13,814 bases of DNA from Mycolicibacterium malmesburyense. GTDB lineage: Bacteria > Actinomycetota > Actinomycetes > Mycobacteriales > Mycobacteriaceae. The DNA is taken from contig NZ_CVTB01000317.1 of NCBI RefSeq assembly GCF_001050015.1, forward strand, positions 1-13,814, given 5' to 3'. The notes under the pieces were generated by a model. That model ran no database searches. It was not told the DNA's origin and was given only the letters and a program-made list of their open reading frames with translations. Of this stretch, positions 1-6,900 are shown one piece after another (position 1 is the first letter of the stretch; each line of letters begins with the position of its first letter). The position numbers were made by a program, and so were the translations under genes.

Positions 1-155
1 GCTGTCGCGGCCGGCGACGTCGGCTTGCCCGCCGCGGCTTCGGTCGACCGACCCGTCGTGAGCACCGCGGCCACCGCCACGACGACGGCAACCAGCAGCA
101 ACACCGCCACCGAAACCGCCACGTGTGTGGATCGCCGCCACTGACTGGGCCGCAT
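1..155 (-). CDS. dacB: D-alanyl-D-alanine carboxypeptidase-like protein, N-terminal fragment (runs off the window)
   Basis: Only the first 51 codons lie in the window. Reading leftward from ATG at 155 gives a short basic N-terminus ([14 protein letters not shown]), one hydrophobic segment of about 22 residues rich in Val/Ala/Leu, then a Ser/Thr/Ala/Pro-rich linker. This is the layout of an uncleaved or Sec signal anchor. An AGGAGG-like site (159-164 on the opposite strand) sits 3 bases before the ATG, close but usable. No catalytic motif (SxxK, SxN, KTG) can be checked because the rest is outside. The name rests on the N-terminal style and on the divergent position next to ppa, which I recall as the mycobacterial order (dacB, penicillin-binding S13 family, beside ppa). 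If right, the enzyme trims peptidoglycan stem peptides outside the membrane. The presence of an exported protein is fairly sure; the dacB identity is less so. Confidence 0.6.
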   Translation of the reverse strand, partial: MRPSQWRRSTHVAVSVAVLLLVAVVVAVAAVLTTGRSTEAAAGKPTSPAAT

Positions 156-255
156 AACCCTCCTGCTCAAACCTGGACCGCCCCCGTACAGCAGCGTATC
201 CCTCGTTTAAGGTTGACCAGATTTGTCACCCGACGACCCAGACCAAGCACAGGGC

Positions 256-261
256 AAGGAG
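256..261 (+). promoter_or_regulatory. Ribosome binding site that fixes the ppa start
   Basis: AAGGAG lies 8 bases before the GTG at 270. The open frame continues upstream to ATG at 123, but that extension has no family similarity and crosses the divergent promoter region, so this site decides in favour of the GTG. Confidence 0.7.
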
Positions 262-269
262 CCGCTGCC

Positions 270-755
270 GTGCAGTTCGAAGTAGTCATCGAGATTCCCA
301 AGGGTTCGCGCAACAAGTACGAGGTGGACCACGACACCGGCCGGGTGAAGCTGGACCGCTACCTGTACACGTCGATGGCCTACCCGACCGATTACGGCTT
401 CTTCGAGGACACGCTCGGCGAGGACGGCGACCCGCTCGACGCCCTGGTGCTGCTGCCGGAATCGGTGTTCCCCGGCTGCATCGTCGAGGTGCGCCCGGTG
501 GCCATGTTCAAGATGACCGACGAGGCCGGCGGCGACGACAAGGTCCTGTGCGTGCCCGCCGACGACCATCGTTGGGACCACATCCAGGACCTGGGCGACG
601 TGCCTCAGTACGAGCTCGACGCGATCAAGCACTTCTTCGTGCACTACAAGGATCTCGAGCCGGGCAAGTACGTCAAGGCCGCCGATTGGGTCGGCCGCTC
701 GGAGGCCGAGGCCGAGGTGCAGGCGTCGGTGGAGCGGTTCAAGAAGGAGCACTGA
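270..755 (+). CDS. ppa: Inorganic pyrophosphatase, soluble family I
   Basis: 161 residues, the usual length for bacterial family I PPases. The enzyme hydrolyses cytosolic pyrophosphate to two phosphates using Mg2+, pulling biosynthetic reactions forward. The diagnostic metal-binding signature DGDPLDA is at residues 52-58 (Asp52, Asp54, Asp57). [14 protein letters not shown] at 7-20 gives the catalytic Glu/Lys/Arg set, and Asp84, Asp89 and Asp90 with KxxDW near the end complete the site. GTG at 270 is chosen because the protein then starts [12 protein letters not shown], as in mycobacterial PPases, and because AAGGAG lies 8 bases upstream. It diverges from the dacB-like gene with 114 bases between starts. 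His21, one of two histidines I recall being reported as special to the M. tuberculosis enzyme, is present; the other position (86) is Ala here. The synthetase downstream in this window releases PPi when it adenylates amino acids, but no operon link exists. Confidence 0.96.
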   Translation: MQFEVVIEIPKGSRNKYEVDHDTGRVKLDRYLYTSMAYPTDYGFFEDTLGEDGDPLDALVLLPESVFPGCIVEVRPVAMFKMTDEAGGDDKVLCVPADDHRWDHIQDLGDVPQYELDAIKHFFVHYKDLEPGKYVKAADWVGRSEAEAEVQASVERFKKEH

Positions 756-785
756 GCCCGAGATTGACGGGCGCGCTTATTTTTC
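756..785 (+). terminator. Candidate intrinsic terminator after ppa
   Basis: Directly after the ppa stop, GCCCG (756-760) and CGGGC (768-772) form a 5-bp stem with a 7-base loop. A T-rich run (TTATTTTT, 777-784) follows a few bases later. The stem is short and separated from the T run by GCGC, so activity is plausible rather than certain. Confidence 0.4.
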
Positions 786-840
786 CTGCCTGTAACACGA
801 CGTAACCTGGGCGTTCTCGTCGCGATCGATCATTGCTCTC

Positions 841-1362
841 GTGTTGATGCATCAGGGGATCGGCCTCGAAGTGTTCAACGCGATGCCGATGCGCAGGGCC
901 GTGCACGCCGTCTACGAATGCTGCTACAGCGTGCCGCTGGCCGCCGATGTGGCGCGCGCCCGCCCGTACGCCGACCACGACGCCTTGTTCCGCGAGGCCG
1001 ACGCGCTGCTGTTCGGCCTCGGCGAGGATTCCATCGACACGATCCTGCAGGCGTACCCGGACATCGGGCGCCGGCCGGGGAGCGAGAAGTCCGCCGCCGA
1101 GCAGTGCGCGATCTGGTGTGACCAACCAGAGGTGATGGAGCAGTTGGCCACCGCGTCGAAGCGCTACCTCGAACACTTCGGCTTCGGCTTCGTGATGTTC
1201 ATCAACGGCTATGAAGCCGGGCAGGTGCTCGCGACCATGACCGACCGGCTGCACAACGACATCGAGACCGAGCGCAAGATCGTTCGCAACGAGCTGGCCC
1301 GCATCAACCGCACGCGGCTCGAGCGCATGCTGGGGCCCGAAGGCGGCTACGACAACTGGTGA
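841..1362 (+). CDS. OHCU decarboxylase-like protein (uric acid pathway family), active-site His replaced by Tyr
   Basis: 173 residues, normal length for 2-oxo-4-hydroxy-4-carboxy-5-ureidoimidazoline decarboxylases, which turn the second product of urate oxidation into S-allantoin. Family marks are visible: FNAMP near the start, RPY (41-43), a PDIG segment (73-76), SxxEQ (84-88), FGFGFVMFINGY (113-124), and a helical C-terminus RLxNDxxTExxxxxxELxRIxRxRL. The segment normally written A-H-P-D reads A-Y-P-D here, Tyr72 (codon TAC, 1054-1056), where characterised members use a catalytic His. GTG at 841 is used because the MHQGIGLEVFNAMP stretch looks native; TTG 844 and ATG 847 are equally possible and no good ribosome site is visible. 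A NANNNT-type element (GATCAT, 828-833) seven bases ahead of 841 would allow a leaderless start. No uricase or HIU hydrolase is nearby. It converges on the next gene with a 9-base gap. Confidence 0.8.
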   Translation: MLMHQGIGLEVFNAMPMRRAVHAVYECCYSVPLAADVARARPYADHDALFREADALLFGLGEDSIDTILQAYPDIGRRPGSEKSAAEQCAIWCDQPEVMEQLATASKRYLEHFGFGFVMFINGYEAGQVLATMTDRLHNDIETERKIVRNELARINRTRLERMLGPEGGYDNW

Positions 1363-1371
1363 GGCCGGAGG

Positions 1372-1905
1372 CTAGGCCGTCTGCCAGTTCCTGATCGCCG
1401 CGGCCTGTTTCTGACCGAGCTCGATGACCATGTCGGCCGGGACGGGATCGTTGGGAGGGCCGTCGAATTCGATCGTGGTCGCGGTGTTGCCTTCGGTGAA
1501 GCTCAGCACCGCCACGGATTCGGTGCCGTCGGGCGACGTCCCGGTGACCATCGTCCCGCCGGTGCCCACGTCGACGGGTTGTGAGTGTTGGTTGGCCACC
1601 TCGGCCGCCGCGCCGTCGAGCGCCGCGGTGGCGGCCGGCGCGTCGGGCAGCACCTTGATGGTGGTGGTGATCTGTCGCGTGCCGCCTTCGCGGTGGGTGT
1701 ACTCGGCCTGCACGCCGGGCTGCCCGTCGGGATTCACGTCGAGCGGCGCCACGGTGTACGCCAGCGAGTCGGTGATGGTGTTCGGATCGACCGGCAGCGT
1801 GCTGTAGTCAGTGGATTGCGCTGCGGCCGAACCGATTCCGAGAGCCGACGCGAACGTCGTCGCCGCGATCGCACAGGCGGCCTTGAACACCGTGGACGTC
1901 AGCAC
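1372..1905 (-). CDS. Predicted exported protein of unknown function
   Basis: With GTG at 1905 the product is 177 residues. The first 30 or so form a signal peptide: LPV.. hydrophobic segment FKAACAIAATTFASALGI followed by GSAAAQS, a good signal peptidase I site after AAA or AAQ. The mature part begins around STDYSTLPVDPNTITDS. It is a soluble domain with alternating beta-like and acidic stretches and ends in a helical VIELGQKQAAAIRNW. No Cys and no lipobox are seen. I do not recognise a named family; the style is that of small mycobacterial secreted proteins. GTG 1905 overlaps the stop of the upstream gene by 4-7 bases, with a G-rich patch about 9 bases before it; the frame is open to 1959, so GTG 1914 or longer starts are possible. 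It is probably translated together with the upstream small secreted protein. Confidence 0.75.
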   Translation of the reverse strand: MLTSTVFKAACAIAATTFASALGIGSAAAQSTDYSTLPVDPNTITDSLAYTVAPLDVNPDGQPGVQAEYTHREGGTRQITTTIKVLPDAPAATAALDGAAAEVANQHSQPVDVGTGGTMVTGTSPDGTESVAVLSFTEGNTATTIEFDGPPNDPVPADMVIELGQKQAAAIRNWQTA

Positions 1906-2135
1906 GGGTAGCACCCCCAGCCCCGCCAGCCGTCGCGCCAGAACCATCCGGGACCGCACCCCATGTTCCCGGTCGTGCCCTGGCAGTCGAACGCCTCGAC
2001 CTTCGGTTCGACGGGCACCGTCGGGACCGGGGCGATGGTGTCGGGGGCCACCTGGGCGGCACTCGCGGACTGAGCCGTCACGAGCGGACCCAGGATCAGC
2101 GCCCCTACGGCGACCGCCGTCGCGAACCTGCGCAT
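1899..2135 (-). CDS. Small exported Cys/Trp-rich protein
   Basis: 78 residues from ATG at 2135. A signal peptide is clear: MRRFATAVAVGALILGPLV then AQSASAAQV, with cleavage expected after ASA or SAA. The mature part is about 50 residues, starting with a Pro/Val-rich stretch (APVPTVPVEPKV) and ending in FDCQGTTGNMGCGPGWFWRDG..GWGCYPC. The tail holds four Cys (51, 60, 75, 78) and four Trp within about 28 residues. Two disulfides outside the cell are likely. The frame is open further upstream, but nothing there looks coding and the signal peptide marks the start. The ribosome site is weak. The stop overlaps the start of the next exported protein, so the pair looks like a two-gene operon. I recall short mycobacterial exported proteins with similar CQGTTG..GCGPG tails but know no function. 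Confidence 0.7.
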   Translation of the reverse strand: MRRFATAVAVGALILGPLVTAQSASAAQVAPDTIAPVPTVPVEPKVEAFDCQGTTGNMGCGPGWFWRDGWRGWGCYPC

Positions 2136-2174
2136 CGCATACGGGGCGAGCGTCCGGATCGAGGCCGTTTTCTC

Positions 2175-2180
2175 GATATA
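2175..2180 (-). promoter_or_regulatory. Possible -10 element for the two exported-protein genes
   Basis: On the minus strand TATATC lies about 40 bases before the ATG at 2135, within the only AT-rich patch of the gap 2136-2227. It matches TATAAT at four positions. No convincing -35 is visible, so this is a weak call. The rest of the gap has a G/C hairpin (ACCCCC/GGGGGT, minus strand) after the stop of the neighbouring gene, without a T run. Confidence 0.25.
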
Positions 2181-2227
2181 TGCGCAGGCAGGGGCACCCC
2201 CTCGGTGTCGCGGGGGGTTGCGCCGGT

Positions 2228-2620
2228 CTACGAGGCCTTGGCCTGAGCCCGCGACTCCAGCCGATGCAGCACCGCGCGGCCCAGCGCGTGCACGTCGTTG
2301 CACGGCGACACCGGCACGAGGGTGACGCCGTCGGCCACCTCGGCCGATTCGATGTCGGCGATCAGGCCCGCGAGACCGTCGACGGTGCCTGCGTAGCGCA
2401 CGCCCGCGGCGGCTTCCAGAACGTCGCGCACCGAATGGAAGTCCGACGCGACGGCGACCGTGACGTCGAGGATGACCGCGACATCGCCGGCGGCCCGGGC
2501 CCGCGCGCGGACCCGCCGCGCCTGTTGCAGATCCTTCGCCGCGATGCGGATGGGCGGAGCCCCGCCGTCGGTCAGTTCATCCCAGCCGCCGTCGGGCGTA
2601 TCGGTCACGAATAGGCGCAC
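2228..2620 (-). CDS. Hypothetical protein, 130 residues
   Basis: Starts at GTG 2620 (MRLFVTDTPDGGWDEL). It is a soluble alpha/beta-looking protein without signal peptide or membrane segment. Alternating hydrophobic strands (IRIAAKD, VAVILDVTVAVA, GVTLVPVSP) alternate with helical, Arg/Ala-rich segments. The C-terminal half (GLIADIESAEVADGVTLVPV, then a helix LGRAVLHRLESR) faintly resembles the end of luciferase-like flavin monooxygenases, where an ADG[FV]xLxP strand precedes a last helix. It is far too short to be such an enzyme, so this is a hint about fold only. The gap to the upstream terC-type stop is 44 bases, so it may be read through from that transcript. The ribosome site is weak. Codon use is like the neighbours, which supports a real gene. 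Confidence 0.6.
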   Translation of the reverse strand: MRLFVTDTPDGGWDELTDGGAPPIRIAAKDLQQARRVRARARAAGDVAVILDVTVAVASDFHSVRDVLEAAAGVRYAGTVDGLAGLIADIESAEVADGVTLVPVSPCNDVHALGRAVLHRLESRAQAKAS

Positions 2621-2664
2621 GCGGCAAGGCTAGGAGAGCCGCGGCGGCCGGACGAGCATTGCGC

Positions 2665-3669
2665 TCAGCGCGAATCCAACGATTTCGAATCGTCAGCGGC
2701 GTTCTTCACGTCGTGCACCCGCGTCTTGTACAAGCTCGCCACGGTGGTGATGAACAGCGTCACGATGATCACACCCAGCGACAGCAGGGTGGGGATCTCG
2801 GGCACCGGCACGGGCTCGCCGCCGTTGATGAACGGAACCTCGTTCTCGTGCAGGGCGTGCAGCAACAGCTTCACGCCGATGAACCCGAGGATGAACGCCA
2901 GGCCCTGGGACAGGAAGACGAGCCGTTTGAGCAGGTCGCCCAGCAAGAAGTACAGCTGGCGCAACCCCATCAGCGCGAACACGTTCGCGGTGAAGACCAG
3001 GTACGGCTCCTGGGTCAGCCCGTAGATGGCCGGGATCGAGTCGAGCGCGAAGATCAGGTCCGTGGTGCCGAGCGCGACGATGACGAGGAACATCGGCGTC
3101 ATCAGCCGCTTGCCGTTTTCCTTCACCCACAGCTTCAGCCCGTCCCACTTGTCGGTCATGCTCAGGTGGTTGCGGGCGAATCTGACCACGATGTTGTCGC
3201 CGTCGTCTTCGTGATCGGTGTCGCGGGCCAGGTTGATCGCCGTATAGATCAGGAACGCGGCGAAGATGTAGAACACCCAGGAGAACTGGTTGATCGCCAC
3301 GGCGCCGAGCGCGATGAAGATGCCGCGGAAGATCAGGGCCAGGATGATGCCGACCAACAGGGCCTGTTGCTGGTACTTCCTGGGCACGTTGAAGCTGGCC
3401 ATGATGATCAGGAAGACGAACAGGTTGTCCACCGACAGGCTGTATTCGGTCAGCCACCCGGCGAAGAACTCGACGCCGTACTGGCTGCCGTGGAAGAACC
3501 AGGTCCACAACCCGAACGCGATCGCCAGGCTCACGTAGAACGTCAGCGCGATACCGGTTTCCCGCTTCGAGGGTTCGTGCGGCCGGCGGCCGATCACGAT
3601 CACGTCGAACAGCAGAATGGCGATCGTCACGCTCAGCGTGATGATCCATTCGAGATTGGAAACGTTCAC
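2665..3669 (-). CDS. TerC-family integral membrane protein, probable manganese exporter
   Basis: 334 residues from GTG 3669, giving MNVSNLEWIITLSVTIAILL. The frame is open to 3849, but that stretch is the RNA leader described separately. GGAGG (3674-3678) lies 4 bases before the GTG. The protein has about eight or nine membrane segments. TerC hallmarks are present: GWLTEYSLSVDNLFVFL (71-87) with acidic Glu75 and Asp81, and the second copy TTDLIFALDSIPAIYGL (202-218) with Asp204 and Asp210. Membrane acidic residues of this kind are proposed to bind a divalent metal. A cytosolic acidic loop (DTDHEDDGDN, 150-159) and a basic amphipathic segment separate the halves. Family members under manganese riboswitches (ykoY, alx types) protect against or export Mn2+. 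The leader supports this role here rather than tellurite resistance. Confidence 0.93.
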   Translation of the reverse strand: MNVSNLEWIITLSVTIAILLFDVIVIGRRPHEPSKRETGIALTFYVSLAIAFGLWTWFFHGSQYGVEFFAGWLTEYSLSVDNLFVFLIIMASFNVPRKYQQQALLVGIILALIFRGIFIALGAVAINQFSWVFYIFAAFLIYTAINLARDTDHEDDGDNIVVRFARNHLSMTDKWDGLKLWVKENGKRLMTPMFLVIVALGTTDLIFALDSIPAIYGLTQEPYLVFTANVFALMGLRQLYFLLGDLLKRLVFLSQGLAFILGFIGVKLLLHALHENEVPFINGGEPVPVPEIPTLLSLGVIIVTLFITTVASLYKTRVHDVKNAADDSKSLDSR

Positions 3670-3697
3670 TGATCCTCCGGTCGTCAAACGCCGGAGG
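3670..3697 (-). promoter_or_regulatory. Expression platform: hairpin that can hide the terC ribosome binding site
   Basis: On the minus strand CCTCCGG (3697-3691) and CCGGAGG (3680-3674) form a perfect 7-bp hairpin with a 10-base loop. The second arm contains GGAGG, the ribosome binding site, 4 bases before the GTG. The first arm is also the 3' strand of aptamer helix P1. The two helices cannot coexist, so aptamer formation frees the ribosome site. This predicts translation switched on by the ligand. Confidence 0.72.
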
Positions 3698-3800
3698 TCT
3701 CTTCCACCGCCACAAACGATCGTGTCGGCCCGCAGCACCGGTCGTCCGATGACGGCCGACGTGATGACGACACCGCGGCGAAAGGAATACTCCCCTCCGC
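3691..3800 (-). ncRNA. yybP-ykoY-type manganese riboswitch aptamer in the terC leader
   Basis: Read on the minus strand. The closing helix P1 is CGGAGG (3799-3794) with CCTCCG (3697-3692), six perfect pairs. Immediately inside the 5' strand is GGAGTA, giving the GGGGAGTA hallmark of this class. Immediately before the 3' strand is AGAGA. The Lactococcus aptamer as I recall it has GGGGAGUA and AAGACC at the same places. A further perfect 7-bp helix GTCGGCC/GGCCGAC and an outer helix using CCGC/GCGG lie inside, and GTCGTCA before the first of them also occurs in the recalled Lactococcus sequence. Position directly upstream of a TerC-family gene is the classic context. Identification is by eye against a remembered consensus; the second conserved loop is not confirmed. 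Confidence 0.72.
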
Positions 3801-3944
3801 AGGCGATTCTGCCAGGTACTTGCGGATGACCGAAAGCGGACGGGATCAAACCTCCTGCGGAGAACCGGTTGGACCCGGCGACCGGTGTCGCAATCGTGAT
3901 CGCGACGCCGCGTGCGGCTCAGGCGTCACGGGCGCTTCGCTGAG

Positions 3945-3950
3945 TAGCTT
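3945..3950 (+). promoter_or_regulatory. Candidate -10 element for a leaderless synthetase transcript
   Basis: TAGCTT fits the mycobacterial TANNNT -10 pattern and ends 7 bases before GTG 3958, the spacing expected if transcription starts at the G of the start codon. No ribosome binding site is visible in front of that GTG, which fits a leaderless start. No clear -35 is seen. The region 3801-3944 between this element and the riboswitch should also hold the promoter of the divergent terC transcript; I see no convincing hexamers for it. Confidence 0.42.
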
Positions 3951-3957
3951 TATAGCC

Positions 3958-6900
3958 GTGACTGGGGAGTTGCGACAGGAGATTCCGGCTCAATATCTGT
4001 TGTCCCCATTCGCGCCGGAACCGCGCACGCTCATCGACATCCTCTACGAGACCGCGAGTCGCTATCCGGAGGCGCCGGCCATCGACGACGGAAACGTCCA
4101 GCTCACGTACGCCGAGCTGATCTCCGACATCGAGGACAGCGTCCGGTGGCTGGCCGCGCGGGGCATCGGGCGCGGCGACCGGATCGGGATCCGGATGGCG
4201 TCGGGCAGTTACGCGCTCTATGTCGCGATCCTCGCCGTGTTGGCCACCGGCGCCGCTTATGTACCCGTGGACGCCGACGATCCTGCGGAGCGCGCCGAGC
4301 TCGTGTTCAGCGAAGCCAACGTGGTGGCGATCATCACCGAGGCGGGCCTGTCACGGGGACCCGGATCGTCGCGCGGCTGGCGGGCCGCGGCCCCGCTGGG
4401 CCGAGACGACGCCTGGATCATCTTCACATCCGGCTCCACCGGCACCCCCAAGGGCGTCGCGGTCACCCACCGCAGCGCGGCGGCCTTCGTCGACGCCGAG
4501 GCGCGGTTGTTCCTGCAGGAGAATCCGCTCGGACCCGGCGACCGCGTGCTGGCCGGGTTGTCGGTGGCATTCGACGCGTCCTGCGAAGAGATGTGGCTGG
4601 CCTGGCGCCACGGCGCCTGCCTCGTGCCCGCGCCGCGTTCAATGGTGCGCAGCGGGATGGATCTGGGGCCCTGGCTCGTCGCGCGTGACATCACCGTCGT
4701 GTCGACGGTGCCGACGCTGGCCGCACTGTGGCCCGCCGAGGCGCTCGAGGCGGTCCGGCTGCTGATCTTCGGCGGCGAAGCCTGTCCCCCGGAGCTGTCT
4801 GAGCGGCTCGCGGTCGAGGGCCGGGAGGTGTGGAACACCTACGGGCCGACGGAGGCGACGGTCGTGGCGTGCGCCGCCCGGTTGTCGGGGGGTGACCCGG
4901 TGGCCATCGGGCTGCCGCTGGTCGGCTGGGACCTGGCCGTCGTCGACTGGCACGGCGAGCCGGTGCCGTACGGCGCGGTGGGGCAGCTGATCATCGGCGG
5001 TGTCGGGCTGGCCCGCTACCTCGACCCGGACAAGGACGCCGAGGAGTACGCCGCGATGCCCTCGCTCGGCTGGAAGCGCGCCTACCGCAGCGGCGACTTG
5101 GTGCGGCTGGAGTCCGACGGGCTCTACTTCGTGGGCCGCGTCGACGATCAGGTCAAGCTCGGCGGGCGCCGCATCGAGCTCGGCGAGGTGGACACCGCGC
5201 TGGTCAACCTGCCCGGGGTGAGCGGTGGGGCCGCCGCGGTCCGCCGCACGGCCGGCGGTACGCCGCTGCTGGTCGGCTATGTCGCGAGCGCCGACCCCGC
5301 GTTCGACATCGCCAAGGCTCGCGTGTCGTTGGCCGAGACGTTGCCCGCACCGCTGGTGCCGCGCCTCGTACTGGTCGACGAACTGCCCACCCGCACCTCC
5401 GGCAAGGTCGACCGCGAGGCGCTGCCGTGGCCGGTCGACGTCGGCGACGACGAGGGCGCGCAGCTGACGGGGACGATGCGGTGGCTGGCCGGTCTGTGGC
5501 GCGATGTCCTCGCCGCTCCGGTCGCCGGTCCGGAGGCCGACTTCTTCGCGCTCGGCGGCGGCTCGCTGTCGGCCGCGCAACTGGTCGCCGCCGTGCGCCG
5601 GCGCCATCCGCAGGTGACGGTCGCCGACCTCTACGACCATCCGCGCCTGGGTTCGCTCGCGGGGTTCCTCGACGAGCTCGACCCGCCGCCCCAGGTACAG
5701 CCGCGCGAGGTGAAGCCGACATCGCGACTGACGCAGACCGTGCAGGCGGCGTTGTCGCTACCGCTGGCCGCGCTGTCCGGGTTGCAGTGGGTGGTGTGGC
5801 TGGCGGTGGCCAACAACGTGCTGGCCGGATTCGTCCCGTGGACCGCGCCCCTGAACTGGTGGTGGGTCGGCGTGGGCTTCCTGGTGTTCGTCACGCCGCT
5901 GGGCCGCATGGGCATCGCGGCGTTGTGCGCCCGGCTTCTCCTCGACGGGCTGCGGCCCGGCACCTACCGACGCGGCGGGCCGGTGCACCTGCGGGTGTGG
6001 TTCGCCGAACGGCTCGCCGAGGCCAGCGGTGCCGAAAACCTGGCGGGCGCACCATGGTTGGTGTATTACGCGCGCGCGTTGGGCAACAAGGTCGGCAAGG
6101 GCGTGGACCTGCACTCCGCCCCACCGGTCACCGGAATGCTCAAGCTCGGGCACCGCAGCTCGATAGAACCGGAGGTCGACCTGTGCGGACACTGGGTCGA
6201 CGGTGACCTCTTCCATGTCGGGCCGATCACGGTCGGAAACGACGCGACGGTCGGCGCGCGGACCACGCTGTTGCCCGGCGCCGTGGTCGGGAAGAACGCC
6301 GATGTGGCACCCGGCTCCGGGGTGGTCGGCAAGGTGAAGAACGGCCAGTACTGGAAGGGGTCACCCGCGGTGAAATCGGGTAAGGCCCGCCATCCCTGGC
6401 CGCAGCACCGCCCGCCCCGCGCCCCGCTGTGGGTCGCGGTCTACGGCATCACCTCGATACTCCTCGGCGGGCTTCCGCTGCTGGCGATCGCGGCCGGGCT
6501 GGCCGTTGTCGGATACGGTGTGCGCAATACGGATTCGGTGGTGGACGCGATCCTTCCCGCCGCGCTGTGGACGCCGGCGGCGACCCTGGTGGCTGCGTTC
6601 GCCTACGCCGCGCTGACGGTGGTCGGCGTGCGACTGCTCTCGCTCGGCCTGCGCGAGGGGTACCACCCGGTGCGCAGTCGTACGGGCTGGCAACTCTGGG
6701 CCACCGAGCGCCTGATGGACGCCGCGCGCACGTATCTCTTCCCGATCTACGCGAGCCTGCTCACACCGTGGTGGCTGCGCGCCCTCGGCGCGAAGGTCGG
6801 TCGCGGAACCGAGATTTCGACGGCGCTGTTCACACCCAAGTTCACCGTGGTCGAGGACGGCGCCTTCCTCGCCGACGACACCATGGTGGCGTCCTACGAG

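Noticed and set aside
123..269. N-terminal extension of ppa back to ATG 123
   Set aside because: The extra 49 residues are Pro/Arg-rich and unlike any PPase, they overlap the divergent gene's start, and a proper ribosome site precedes GTG 270.
1359..1384. Bidirectional terminator between the convergent genes at about 1363-1371
   Set aside because: Only a 4-bp GGCC/GGCC stem and no T run on either strand.
2659..3672. 337-codon open frame on the plus strand
   Set aside because: Its product is a low-complexity Gln/His/Asp/Arg-rich string antisense to the clear TerC-family gene; a high-GC shadow frame.
3670..3849. Upstream coding extension of the TerC-family gene
   Set aside because: The stretch is explained by the riboswitch aptamer and ribosome-site hairpin; the peptide it would encode has no membrane or family character.
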